A stretch of DNA of 64,000 bases from Pseudomonas chlororaphis subsp. chlororaphis (GTDB taxonomy: Bacteria > Pseudomonadota > Gammaproteobacteria > Pseudomonadales > Pseudomonadaceae): positions 5,518,001 to 5,582,000 of the forward strand of contig NZ_CP027712.1 in NCBI RefSeq assembly GCF_003945765.1. The letters run 5' to 3'. Positions 1 through 9,990 of this stretch are shown here, piece by piece; position 1 is the stretch's first letter, and every line of letters starts with the position of its first letter. The position numbers were made by a program, and so were the translations under genes. Under the pieces are notes generated by a model. That model did no database searches and was not told the DNA's origin. It saw nothing but the letters and a program-made list of their open reading frames with translations.

Positions 1-113
1 GGATGCAGTTCGCAGTACACGCCGATTTCACGCACGCGACGGGCGATCAATTGGGTGTACTGAGAACCGAAATCGAGGATCAGGATGCGGTGGGCGTGAA
101 TGTCGAGGGCCAT
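1..113 (-). CDS. guaA: GMP synthase (glutamine-hydrolysing), N-terminal fragment
   Basis: Only the first 37 codons are inside the window; the gene runs off the left edge. The peptide begins [20 protein letters not shown], which is the start of the class I glutamine amidotransferase domain of GuaA. GuaA converts XMP to GMP with glutamine and ATP, the step after GuaB. It lies 99 bases downstream of guaB on the same strand, the usual guaBA order, so the two are probably co-transcribed. The start is the ATG at 111-113. Confidence 0.93.
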
Positions 114-212
114 GATTCAGTCTCGTCTAGGTAATTCGAAAACAGTCGTGATTCAGAAACGACTCGGGGCTGAATAAAACAGCCCCGGTCATTTAACGTT
201 TTGCTTGAAGCA

Positions 213-1733
<1,521 letters not shown>

Positions 1734-1877
1734 CTACCCGGGCTCAATGTAAAAGTCTGTCTATTATCAACGGGGTGATGGATGGGGAATTTGCCAGAAC
1801 ACAGCATCTGTTTCGCGAGCAGACATGGCACCTGCTGATGATGAATTCACCACCCGGACCCGGCTGCCGAAATCCCC

Positions 1878-2426
1878 TTACAACTCCACCTTCACCCAGC
1901 TCACCGGCTGATCCAGCCATTCGGCGAACTCGTCGAGAAAGCTCTGCTTGAACCCGGCTTCGGCCCAGTTATTGAAGATGAAACCGAGGTTGGAAAACCC
2001 ACACTCCTGCAAGAACAGAAAACCGTTGATGTCATCTTCATGACCGCACTCGGGGCAGGTGAAGTTATCAGTGCGCCCGGGCATCCAGTCTTCCAGGCTC
2101 TCGAACAGCGCCTCCCCCACTTCCTGACGGCATTCGGCGCAACCCGCTTCCTCGAGAAACCCCTTGGCCGGGGTATAGATGCAGCGCTTGGTAATGATTT
2201 CCAGGCCGTTGACCGGTTCACCAAAGGGCAAGGCCTCCGGGTGCAGCACCACATCCCGCGCGCCTGGGGCGATCGCATGCGCCATGCGATTGCCGGTACG
2301 GCCACAGGTGCTCAAGGCTTCCTCAACGATGTTCTTGCGCACCAACCAACGCACGATCGCCCGGGCGCGGGGTTCGTGAACCGGCAAGGTGGAGATTTTC
2401 GGGATGATGATGCTTTGCGAGTTCAT
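1878..2426 (-). CDS. Conserved hypothetical protein with Cys-pair (zinc-ribbon-like) motifs
   Basis: I do not recognise a characterised function. From the ATG at 2426 the product has 182 residues, starting MNSQSIIIPKISTLPVHEPR. The second half carries a CAECRQ pair and a CPECGHED pair, with two further isolated cysteines (TCGRT and QECGF), which suggests a zinc-binding knuckle. There is no signal peptide or membrane segment. An upstream in-frame ATG at 2504 would add 26 residues of poor quality. It reads toward guaB with a 195-base gap and lies downstream of the TauE-like gene, so it could be a separate unit. The role is unknown. Confidence 0.75.
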   Translation of the reverse strand: MNSQSIIIPKISTLPVHEPRARAIVRWLVRKNIVEEALSTCGRTGNRMAHAIAPGARDVVLHPEALPFGEPVNGLEIITKRCIYTPAKGFLEEAGCAECRQEVGEALFESLEDWMPGRTDNFTCPECGHEDDINGFLFLQECGFSNLGFIFNNWAEAGFKQSFLDEFAEWLDQPVSWVKVEL

Positions 2427-2570
2427 GGATGGGGCCTGAAGCGTCTGAAGGGAAGTCTGCGTCGCCTGCTCGAACAGTACCGCCAGCAAACCGATACCTG
2501 CCAATAAGTGTAGAAGTCGGCGTACCTGGCAAATCCGAGGGCCCGCAGCTTAATCCCTGAACCCCACAGG

Positions 2571-3338
2571 TCAAGTGCTCAGGTAACGACCGACCAGGGC
2601 CATGCCGCTGGCCAGCACCAGCCAGGTCACCAGCCGGACGAACGCCTCGCGGGACAATCTCATGGTCAGCCGCCGGCCAATCCACAGGCCCAGGGCCATG
2701 GCCGGCAACAAGCACAGCGCCAGCACCAATAAAGGCAGTTGCGCATAAACGCCGGCAATGGCGAACAGGCTCAGGCGCACCACCGTGCTGCAACTGATCA
2801 ACGCACTCTGGGTGGCCCGCGCCGCATCCTTGGGCAGGCGGCTATTCAGATAGATCGCATATAAAAAGCCGCCGCTGCCGAACAGCGCGCCGAACGTTCC
2901 ACCCACGGTCCCCATGGGAATCGCCCAGCCCGCCGCCAGCGCCTTGGGCCTTGTCTTGCCCCAAAGGCTGTACGCCGCATAAGCGCTGATAAACAGCCCC
3001 ATCAACAGCAGCAACACATCGGACTTGAGGTTGAGCAGGAAGATCACCCCCAGGGTGCAGCCCAGCGCCATGCACGGCAGCAGGCGCAACAGTTCGGAGC
3101 GATCAACATCCCGCCGCGACGGCAGGAGATTGCCGAAGGCCGCGACAAAATCCAGCAGCACCAGCAGTGGGACTATCTTCGACAGCGGCATGAACAGGAT
3201 CAGCACCGGCCCCGCCACCAGCGCCGTGCCGAATCCGGCGATGCCAAACACGATATAGGCCAGGGCGATCCCCAGGCCGATCGCCAACCAGCCACTCGTC
3301 CCCCACGACCACTGCCCCAACAACTCGACCATGCTCAT
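2571..3338 (-). CDS. TauE/SafE family membrane permease
   Basis: This 255-residue, very hydrophobic protein has about seven to eight membrane spans and the family feature of repeated small-residue motifs (GIAGFGTALVAGP near the N-terminus, GTFGALFGSGG in the middle). TauE/SafE proteins export or import sulfite and other small sulfonates or organic anions; the substrate here cannot be read from sequence. I chose the ATG at 3338 because AAGGAAGGCGA precedes it; an ATG at 3362 has no such site. It is transcribed divergently from a LysR regulator 101 bases away, which probably controls it. Confidence 0.85.
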   Translation of the reverse strand: MSMVELLGQWSWGTSGWLAIGLGIALAYIVFGIAGFGTALVAGPVLILFMPLSKIVPLLVLLDFVAAFGNLLPSRRDVDRSELLRLLPCMALGCTLGVIFLLNLKSDVLLLLMGLFISAYAAYSLWGKTRPKALAAGWAIPMGTVGGTFGALFGSGGFLYAIYLNSRLPKDAARATQSALISCSTVVRLSLFAIAGVYAQLPLLVLALCLLPAMALGLWIGRRLTMRLSREAFVRLVTWLVLASGMALVGRYLST

Positions 3339-3439
3339 CGATTCGCCTTCCTTCTTTATCAAGGAATGACTTTAGCCAGCCACAAGCCTTGCGACTAATA
3401 TCATCAAAGCCACCTACCCATCTCAAAAAGGCATGACGA

Positions 3440-4342
3440 GTGATTTCAACCCGCCAACTGCGCTACTTCGTGGAAATCGCCGACAGCGGCAGTTTCAGCG
3501 CCGCCGCCGAACGCCTGTTCGTTGCCCAGTCAGCCCTCAGCCGGCAGATCAAGGAACTGGAAACCCACCTCAAGACCGCGCTGTTCGAGCGCACCGCGCG
3601 CCTGCCCAGGCTGACGGCGGCGGGCGAAGCGTTCTACCCGCGCGCCCGCAACCTGCTCGATGAGCTGAACAAGGCCAGCGAACTGGCGACCCAGGTCGGC
3701 CAGGGGCAGCTGGGAACATTGCGCCTGAGCCACTCCAGCACCGTGTCCATGAGCGGCCGCCTGCTGCGGGCCATCAGCGGTTACCTGGAGCAGTGCCCGG
3801 GGGCCTCGATGGACATCGCCACCCTGTCTTCCGAAGCGCAGTTGGAAGAAGTCGCCGAAGGCCGGCTGGATATCGGCCTGCTGCGACTGCCGGTACTGCG
3901 CCAGCGCGAGGGCGTGCGGATCACGCCACTGTTCAGCGAACGCCTGCTGCTGGCCGTGCCGCCGGGCCACCCTCTGGCAGCAGATCCTCCCAAGCAGGGC
4001 GTGGATCTGGCGCAACTGCGCGACGAAGCCTTTATCTCCATTCCCCATCCGCAGCGTGGCGGCCTGAGTTACCTGTCGGCCGAGTTGTGCATGCGCCAGG
4101 GCTTTTTCCCCAAGGCAGCGCGGGTGCTGTCGCGCAAGACCACGCAGTTGCAGTTGATCCAGGCCGGATTCGGCATCGCCCTGCTGCCCGAGTCGATGCG
4201 TGACATCGCGCCCGCCAGCCTGCACTTCCTGCCCTTGGCGGACCCGGCCTGCCAGAGCACGGTCGCCCTCGCCTGTCGGCAAGATCCGACACCTTTGGTC
4301 AAACAGTTCATCGAACACTTCCACAACGCTCTCACGCCCTAA
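3440..4342 (+). CDS. LysR-family transcriptional regulator
   Basis: This 300-residue protein has the LysR layout: an N-terminal winged helix-turn-helix (residues about 5-62, AERLFVAQSALSRQIKELE) and a C-terminal effector-binding domain (about 90-295). The start is GTG, in a stretch reading GTG ATT TCA ACC; a nearby ATG at 3434 is out of frame. LysR proteins usually bind the divergent promoter and respond to a pathway metabolite. Here the divergent partner is the TauE/SafE permease, so the effector may be that permease's substrate. That link is inferred from arrangement only. Confidence 0.9.
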   Translation: MISTRQLRYFVEIADSGSFSAAAERLFVAQSALSRQIKELETHLKTALFERTARLPRLTAAGEAFYPRARNLLDELNKASELATQVGQGQLGTLRLSHSSTVSMSGRLLRAISGYLEQCPGASMDIATLSSEAQLEEVAEGRLDIGLLRLPVLRQREGVRITPLFSERLLLAVPPGHPLAADPPKQGVDLAQLRDEAFISIPHPQRGGLSYLSAELCMRQGFFPKAARVLSRKTTQLQLIQAGFGIALLPESMRDIAPASLHFLPLADPACQSTVALACRQDPTPLVKQFIEHFHNALTP

Positions 4343-4435
4343 CCGCCGAAGGCGTATTGGAGGCCGGCAAAGGCATCGTCTCCTTTTGTTTCGATCCATG
4401 GAGATTGTTTGCCGAATGCCTTTAAACTGCGCCCC

Positions 4436-5815
4436 ATGATTAAAGATCCCTTTGCAAGACTCGGCCTGGACCGCGAAGTCCTGACAGTCAGCCAGCTCAA
4501 CGGCCGTGCGCGGGTGTTGCTGGAAGACGTGTTCAGCAACATCTGGGTCGAAGGCGAAATTTCCAACCTCGCCCGCCCGGCGTCCGGCCATGTGTATTTC
4601 ACCCTCAAGGACAGCAATGCCCAGGTGCGCTGCGCGCTGTTTCGGCAAAATGCCGCGCGGGTGCGCCAGGCTCTGAAGGACGGCCTGGCGGTCAAGGTAC
4701 GCGGCAAGGTCTCGCTGTTCGAAGGCCGCGGCGACTACCAACTGATCCTCGATACGGTCGAACCGGCCGGCGACGGCGCCCTGCGCCTGGCCTTCGATGC
4801 GCTGAAGGAAAAGCTCAGCGCCGAAGGCCTGTTCAGCAGCGAACGCAAAGTGCCACTGCCCGCCCATCCGCAGCGCATCGGCATTATCAGTTCGCCGACC
4901 GGGGCGGTGATTCGCGACATCATCAGCGTGTTCCGACGCCGCGCGCCACAGGTGGCCCTGACCCTGATCCCTACTGCCGTACAAGGCCGCGAGGCGACCG
5001 CGCAGATCGTCCGCGCCCTGAAAATGGCCGATGCCCGTGGCTTCGATGCGCTGATCCTGGCCCGTGGCGGCGGCTCCCTGGAAGACCTTTGGTGCTTCAA
5101 CGAAGAAGCCGTGGCCCGGGCGGTGGATGCCTGTGTCACGCCGATCGTCAGCGCCGTGGGTCATGAAACCGACGTATCGATCAGCGACTTCGTCGCCGAC
5201 GTGCGCGCACCAACGCCCTCGGCGGCGGCCGAACTGCTCGCGCCGGACGCCAGCGACCTGCAACACCGGGTCGAAAGCCTGCATCGGCGCCTGGTGATGC
5301 GCATGCGCGACCGGTTGCTGCGTGATCGCCTGCGCCTGGAAGGCATGGCCCGGCGCCTGCGTCACCCAGGTGAGCGCCTGCGCCAGCAAGCACAGCGCCT
5401 GGACGACCTGGACATGCGCATGCGCCGGGCGTTCGAGCGCAGCCTCAATACCCGCCGCGAGCGTCTGATCCGCCTGGAAACCCGGCTCGCCGGCCAACAC
5501 CCCGGGCGTCAGCTGGCGCTGCTGCGGCAACGCCTAGATAGCCTGGCCGAACGCCTGCCACGGGCCATGCGCGAAGGTCTGAAATCCCGTCGCCTGCAAC
5601 TGCAAAGCCAGATGCAGACCCTGCATGTGGTCAGCCCGCTGGCCACCCTGGGCCGTGGCTACAGCATCCTGCTGGACGAACGCGGCCAGGCCATTCGCAG
5701 CGCCGCACAGACCCAGCCGGGCCAGCGCCTCAAAGCCCGGCTTGGCGAAGGCGAACTGCAGGTCCGGGTCGAGGACAATCACCTGACGCCTGTCACCCTT
5801 TCTTTACTGGATTGA
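4436..5815 (+). CDS. xseA: Exodeoxyribonuclease VII large subunit
   Basis: The 459-residue product matches XseA: an N-terminal OB-fold (VSQLNGRARVLLEDVFSNIW, residues about 18-110), then the catalytic domain with SAVGHETDVSISDFVADVRA and a C-terminal Arg-rich coiled coil. With XseB it degrades single-stranded DNA to oligonucleotides. Homologues begin MIKDPFARL, so the ATG at 4436 is chosen over one nine codons earlier. The M23 peptidase gene starts three bases after its stop, so the two are likely co-transcribed. A 666-codon frame on the other strand is a shadow of this gene and lysR. Confidence 0.97.
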   Translation: MIKDPFARLGLDREVLTVSQLNGRARVLLEDVFSNIWVEGEISNLARPASGHVYFTLKDSNAQVRCALFRQNAARVRQALKDGLAVKVRGKVSLFEGRGDYQLILDTVEPAGDGALRLAFDALKEKLSAEGLFSSERKVPLPAHPQRIGIISSPTGAVIRDIISVFRRRAPQVALTLIPTAVQGREATAQIVRALKMADARGFDALILARGGGSLEDLWCFNEEAVARAVDACVTPIVSAVGHETDVSISDFVADVRAPTPSAAAELLAPDASDLQHRVESLHRRLVMRMRDRLLRDRLRLEGMARRLRHPGERLRQQAQRLDDLDMRMRRAFERSLNTRRERLIRLETRLAGQHPGRQLALLRQRLDSLAERLPRAMREGLKSRRLQLQSQMQTLHVVSPLATLGRGYSILLDERGQAIRSAAQTQPGQRLKARLGEGELQVRVEDNHLTPVTLSLLD

Positions 5816-5818
5816 TCC

Positions 5819-6640
5819 ATGCCGCGTTTTCTGAGCTCCCTGCTGTTGCTGTGCCTGACCTTCAACGCCCACGCCGATAGCTACATCACACGCCTGCTGA
5901 ACAAACCGGTGCCCGGCGGCGTGGCGGTGATCGATCTGGGCAGCGCCGCCCAGGCGCCCAAGGCCAGCTACCAGGGAAAACCGCTACTGGTGATCAAGGA
6001 ACAGAACAACTGGCTGGCGATTGTCGGCATCCCGCTGACCGTCAAGCCCGGCACCCAGCAGATCAGCGCTGGCGGTCGCAACCTGAACTTCAGTGTGGGC
6101 AGCAAGAAATACCCGGAACAACACATCACGCTGAAGAACAAACGCCAGGTCAACCCCGATCCGGCCGACCTCAAGCGCATCGACGCCGAGTTGGCCGAGC
6201 AGGTCCGCGCCTACCGCAGTTTCAGCCCCAACACCCCGAGCAACCTGTTGCTGGACAAGCCGGTGAGCGGCCCGCTGTCGAGCAAGTTCGGCGTCCGCCG
6301 CTTCTTCAACGGTGAGGAGCGCAATCCGCACGCTGGGCTGGACTTCGCAGTGCCCGCCGGCACGCCGATCAAGACACCCGCAGCTGGCAAGGTGATCCTG
6401 ATCGGCAATTACTTTTTCAACGGCAATACCGTATTCGTCGACCACGGCCAGGGTTTTATCAGTATGTTCTGCCACATGTCGAAGATCGACGTGAAGGTCG
6501 GCCAGCAACTGGCCCGCGGCGGGGTGGTCGGGAAAGTCGGCTCCACCGGGCGCGCCACCGGGCCGCACATGCACTGGAACGTCAGCCTGAACGACGCCCG
6601 GGTCGATCCGGCGATCTTTATCGGGGCCTTCCAGCCCTGA
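5819..6640 (+). CDS. M23 family (LytM-type) peptidoglycan endopeptidase, exported
   Basis: This 273-residue protein has a signal peptide (cut after about residue 19, AHA/D). Its C-terminal peptidase_M23 domain has the zinc ligands H171xxxD175 (HAGLDFA) and H250-x-H252 (PHMHW), plus His219. All LytM metal and catalytic residues are present, so it is probably an active cell-wall hydrolase and not an EnvC-like activator. The N-terminal 150 residues resemble the stalk found in similar Pseudomonas proteins. It follows xseA by three bases. Confidence 0.93.
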   Translation: MPRFLSSLLLLCLTFNAHADSYITRLLNKPVPGGVAVIDLGSAAQAPKASYQGKPLLVIKEQNNWLAIVGIPLTVKPGTQQISAGGRNLNFSVGSKKYPEQHITLKNKRQVNPDPADLKRIDAELAEQVRAYRSFSPNTPSNLLLDKPVSGPLSSKFGVRRFFNGEERNPHAGLDFAVPAGTPIKTPAAGKVILIGNYFFNGNTVFVDHGQGFISMFCHMSKIDVKVGQQLARGGVVGKVGSTGRATGPHMHWNVSLNDARVDPAIFIGAFQP

Positions 6641-6976
6641 GCCGTGGCTCCCGCAGGGATTGCGCAGGTTCAAAACTCTGCGCAATAAGATCGAGCCAGC
6701 TATAAGCTCGACAGAATAAAATCTCGCGAAAAACCATTTTTAAGAGATTTATCTCAATTTTTTTCGACTGCTTGCCATCTTTCACCCCAGTGGTTAGGGT
6801 TGAGGGCATGAAAACCTCTCACACCCTCATTCAGCGCCGTCAACACCGAAGCCTCTGCCTCGTCAGCGCACGACTGCCAGGTTGAGTCGCGGTACCTCGT
6901 CCCCTGCTTCAAACAACACACCCATTGATTCACCGGCAGGCCGCCTCTTTTCGGCCCGGACAATAAGGATTTCCCC
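6641..6976 (+). other. xseA-M23 / leuA intergenic region with inverted repeats
   Basis: This 336-base gap is not empty. There is a 9-bp perfect inverted repeat at 6659-6667 / 6678-6686 and TCGAGC / GCTCGA at 6691-6711. AAATCTC at 6718-6724 pairs with GAGATTT at 6744-6750, followed by a seven-T run at 6758-6764; this may end the upstream transcript. A 25-codon ORF lies at 6808-6885. Just before leuA, GGCCG and CGGCC (6939-6956) can form a small hairpin extended by CCG/CGG across a bulge. Together this suggests a regulated leader, but no promoter is convincing. Confidence 0.5.
6808..6885 (+). CDS. Short ORF upstream of leuA, possible leader peptide
   Basis: A 25-codon ORF runs from ATG 6808 to TGA 6885, with AGGGTTGAGGG just upstream as a possible ribosome site. 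The peptide begins MKTSHTLIQRRQ and continues RSLCLVSARLPG. It is rich in Leu (four), Arg (four) and Ser, and has one Cys. Its position 91 bases before leuA fits an attenuation leader, but it lacks a run of consecutive Leu codons as in the enteric leuL, so the mechanism is uncertain. The coding status is an inference from position and start context. Confidence 0.45.
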   Translation: MKTSHTLIQRRQHRSLCLVSARLPG

Positions 6977-8656
6977 ATGAGCATGCTCAAAGACCCTTCC
7001 TCGAAGTACCGCGCGTTCCCGACCATCAACTTGCCGGACCGCACCTGGCCGTCGAAGACCATCACCCGCGCGCCGATCTGGTGCAGCTCCGACCTGCGTG
7101 ATGGCAACCAGTCGTTGATCGAGCCAATGGATGCGGTGAAGAAGCTGCGCTTCTGGAAAACCCTGGTCGCCGTCGGCGTGAAAGAAATCGAGGCCTCCTT
7201 CCCGGCCGCTTCGCAGACCGACTTCGACTTCGTGCGCACCCTGATCGAAGGCGGCCACATCCCGGACGACACCACCATCCAGGTGCTGACCCAGGCCCGT
7301 GAAGACCTGATCGCCCGTACTTTCGAATCGTTGCGCGGGGCGAAGAAAGCCATCGTCCACCTGTACAACGCCACCAGCCCGTCGTTCCGCCGCATTGTCT
7401 TCAACCAGGACAAGGAAGGCGTGAAAGAGATCGCGGTGAATGCCGCCAAGCTGTTCGTCAAATATGCCGCCCAGCAGCCGGAAACCCAATGGCAGTTCGA
7501 ATACTCGCCAGAGACCTTCAGCGCCACTGAGCTGGAGTTCGCCAAGGAAGTCTGCGACGCAGTGATCGAGGTCTGGAACCCGACGCCAGCCAACAAGGTG
7601 ATCCTCAACCTGCCGGCCACCGTCGAAGTCGCCACGCCGAACATCTATGCCGACCAGATCGAATGGTTCGGTCGCCACATCAACCGTCGTGACAGCGTGA
7701 TCATCAGCCTGCACACCCACAACGACCGTGGTACCGGCGTAGCCGCCACCGAGCTGGGCCTGATGGCCGGCGCCGACCGCGTCGAAGGCTGCCTGTTCGG
7801 CAACGGCGAACGAACCGGCAACGTCGACCTGGTCACCGTGGCCCTGAACCTCTACACCCAGGGCATCGATCCGGAACTGGATTTCTCCGATATCGACGGC
7901 GTGCGCAAAGTGGTCGAAGAGTGCAACCAGATCCCGGTTCACCCGCGTCATCCGTATGTCGGCGACCTGGTTCACACCGCCTTCTCCGGCTCGCACCAGG
8001 ACGCTATCCGCAAGGGCTTCGCCCAGCAGAAATCCGATGCGCTGTGGGAAGTGCCGTACTTGCCGATCGACCCGGCCGACATCGGTCGCAGCTACGAGGC
8101 GGTGATTCGCGTCAACAGCCAGTCGGGCAAAGGCGGTATCGCCTACCTGTTGGAACAGGAATACGGCATCAGCTTGCCACGCCGCATGCAGATCGAGTTC
8201 AGCCAGGTGGTACAGCGTGAAACCGATCGCCTGGGTCTGGAGATGACCGCCCAGCAGATCCACGCGCTGCTCCACAGCGAATACTTGCAGGCCAACACCC
8301 CATACGCGTTGGTCAGCCATCGCCTGCAGGAAGAAAACGGCCACAGCGCCGTGGAAGTGGAAGTGTCCGGCAAGGGCCAGGGCGAGACCAACCTGCACTG
8401 GCGCGGCAAGGGCAATGGCGCCCTGGAAGCCCTGGTGGCCGGCTTGCCGGTTCCGGTGGAAATCATGGACTACAACGAGCACGCCATCGGCGCGGGCACC
8501 AACGCCAAGGCAGCGGCCTATATCGAACTGCGTGTGAACGGCGAACGCGCGGTGCACGGTGTGGGTATCGATGAAAACATCACCACCGCCAGCTTCAAGG
8601 CCCTGTTCAGCGCGCTGAACCGCTCCCTGAGCCAGCTGGACGCCAAAGCCGCCTGA
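6977..8656 (+). CDS. leuA: 2-isopropylmalate synthase
   Basis: This 559-residue enzyme condenses acetyl-CoA with 2-oxoisovalerate, the first committed step of leucine synthesis. The DRE-TIM metallolyase barrel shows [11 protein letters not shown] at the N-terminus and [16 protein letters not shown] for metal binding, and the C-terminal LeuA dimer domain mediates leucine feedback. Its length and the N-terminal extension ([20 protein letters not shown]) fit the longer LeuA class common in pseudomonads. The ATG at 6977 is preceded by AAGGATTTCCCC. It is monocistronic, ending in a strong terminator. Confidence 0.97.
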   Translation: MSMLKDPSSKYRAFPTINLPDRTWPSKTITRAPIWCSSDLRDGNQSLIEPMDAVKKLRFWKTLVAVGVKEIEASFPAASQTDFDFVRTLIEGGHIPDDTTIQVLTQAREDLIARTFESLRGAKKAIVHLYNATSPSFRRIVFNQDKEGVKEIAVNAAKLFVKYAAQQPETQWQFEYSPETFSATELEFAKEVCDAVIEVWNPTPANKVILNLPATVEVATPNIYADQIEWFGRHINRRDSVIISLHTHNDRGTGVAATELGLMAGADRVEGCLFGNGERTGNVDLVTVALNLYTQGIDPELDFSDIDGVRKVVEECNQIPVHPRHPYVGDLVHTAFSGSHQDAIRKGFAQQKSDALWEVPYLPIDPADIGRSYEAVIRVNSQSGKGGIAYLLEQEYGISLPRRMQIEFSQVVQRETDRLGLEMTAQQIHALLHSEYLQANTPYALVSHRLQEENGHSAVEVEVSGKGQGETNLHWRGKGNGALEALVAGLPVPVEIMDYNEHAIGAGTNAKAAAYIELRVNGERAVHGVGIDENITTASFKALFSALNRSLSQLDAKAA

Positions 8657-8669
8657 CGGTTTACGGCGA

Positions 8670-8704
8670 CAAAAAAGCCCCGGATGATCCGGGGCTTTTT
8701 TTGG
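8670..8704 (+). terminator. Rho-independent terminator after leuA
   Basis: AAAAAAGCCCCGGATGATCCGGGGC is followed by eight T residues: a perfect 7-bp GC stem with a T tract. The A tract on the other side lets it act for the convergent gene ending at 8725. Confidence 0.93.
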
Positions 8705-8724
8705 CTGTGCATTTATTGCCCCAC

Positions 8725-9138
8725 TCAGGCGGTGGTATTGATCCGCGCCGTCAGCGCCTGGAGCAAGGCCGCCTGCAATACTTGCAGGTTATTGGCAGTG
8801 ATCGCGATCTGCGCCTGCACCTCCAAGGCCTGTTGCGCCTTCTGCTCCTCGCTCGCCTGGCCCTTCTGCACCCCGGACAATTGCGACTGCTGCTCGGACA
8901 GGGTCTTTTCGGTCTGGTCGATCTGCTTCTGCAACTGCGCGACGATATCAGCAGTGGATGAGCTGAGGTCGGCCTTGGCGCCGTATTCCCGCATGTCGAC
9001 ACTCACCGAGTCGCTGTCATCGACAGCGCCCTTGTCCTGCACCTCGAGCGGGCTGGCCTGCTGCTCGGCGATGTTGAGCTTTTGCGGCGCGGCCCCCAGC
9101 GGGAATGGATTGATGCTCGCGGCACCGATAGTGGTCAT
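8725..9138 (-). CDS. Hypothetical coiled-coil protein
   Basis: This 137-residue protein begins MTTIGAASINPFPLGAAPQKLN. The N-terminal half is acidic and probably disordered, with a Ser/Asp stretch (VDDSDSVSVD). The second half is a long Gln/Glu/Ala-rich helix (IVAQLQKQIDQTEKTLSEQQ onward) with heptad-like spacing, consistent with a coiled coil. There is no signal peptide or membrane segment. It lies between leuA (convergent) and the amidase gene (same strand, 54 bases away, across its own upstream region). I do not recognise a function. Confidence 0.7.
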   Translation of the reverse strand: MTTIGAASINPFPLGAAPQKLNIAEQQASPLEVQDKGAVDDSDSVSVDMREYGAKADLSSSTADIVAQLQKQIDQTEKTLSEQQSQLSGVQKGQASEEQKAQQALEVQAQIAITANNLQVLQAALLQALTARINTTA

Positions 9139-9192
9139 GACAAATCTCCCTGAAAATCCTCTTACCCCTTAACGGCCCACCCCGACAGATCT

Positions 9193-9990
9193 TTAAGCTT
9201 GAGTGAACTCGAAGGTGTCGGCATCGAGGTAGGCTGGAAAGCGCGCGCGATAGGCCGCCAGATCCGCGGCATTCAGGCAGACCTGAAATACCCCGTCGGC
9301 CTCCCCCGCGCTGAGCAGGGTCTCGCCCTGGAAATCCAACACCTGGCTATCCCCGGTGTAGGCAAACCCCTTGCCGTCGGTACCGACCCGATTGACCGCG
9401 GCCACATAACACAGGTTTTCGATGGCCCTGGCCGGCAACAAACGGTTCCAGTGCTGACGCCGTGCCCCTGGCCAGTTGGCGGTGTACAGCAGCAAGTCGG
9501 TATCCCGGGCATCGCGGCTCCACACCGGAAAGCGCAGGTCGTAGCAGATCAGCGGCCTGACCCGCCAACCCTTGAGTTCGAACTGCACCTGGCGCTCGCC
9601 CGGCGTGTAGTGATCGTGCTCGCCCGCCATGCGGAACAAATGGCGTTTATCGTAATGCCAGACCTCGCCGTCAGGGCGAGCCCACAGCAGGCGGTTGCGG
9701 TGGCTGCCGTCGGCGGCCTGGATAATCACGCTGCCAGTGATGACCGCATCAAGCCTGGCGGCCTGGCTGCGCAGCCACTTGCTGGTCGGACCGCTTTCCG
9801 CCTCGGCGAGGGCTTCGGACTCCATGGAAAATCCGGTGGTGAACATTTCCGGCAGGATAATCAGGTCGGCGCCCCGGGCCTGTTCGAGCAACAGCTCGAA
9901 GTGCTCAAGATTGGCCTGGCGGTCGTGCCAGACTAGAGAGGTCTGTATCAGCACCACATTCAGATTGGGTAAAGCACTCAGATCACGCAT
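9193..9990 (-). CDS. Nitrilase-family amidase (omega-amidase type)
   Basis: This 265-residue carbon-nitrogen hydrolase has the full catalytic set: Glu48 (ILPEMF), Lys115 (YDKRHLF) and Cys149 (LICYDLRFP). Family members of this subtype (YafV-like) hydrolyse alpha-ketoglutaramate and alpha-ketosuccinamate, the products that transaminases make from glutamine and asparagine. Its start overlaps the end of the aminotransferase gene by 13 bases, so the two are translationally coupled and probably act in sequence. That pairing supports a ketomethylthiobutyrate/glutamine salvage role. Confidence 0.9.
   Translation of the reverse strand: MRDLSALPNLNVVLIQTSLVWHDRQANLEHFELLLEQARGADLIILPEMFTTGFSMESEALAEAESGPTSKWLRSQAARLDAVITGSVIIQAADGSHRNRLLWARPDGEVWHYDKRHLFRMAGEHDHYTPGERQVQFELKGWRVRPLICYDLRFPVWSRDARDTDLLLYTANWPGARRQHWNRLLPARAIENLCYVAAVNRVGTDGKGFAYTGDSQVLDFQGETLLSAGEADGVFQVCLNAADLAAYRARFPAYLDADTFEFTQA

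Noticed and set aside
3530..5530. 666-codon open frame on the - strand over lysR and xseA
   Set aside because: It spans two genes in clear families and is Gln/Arg/Ala-rich with no domain; it is a codon-bias shadow.
6641..6976. Known riboswitch upstream of leuA
   Set aside because: The structures seen are simple inverted repeats and do not match a riboswitch architecture that I can recognise; a leader peptide is the more likely reading.
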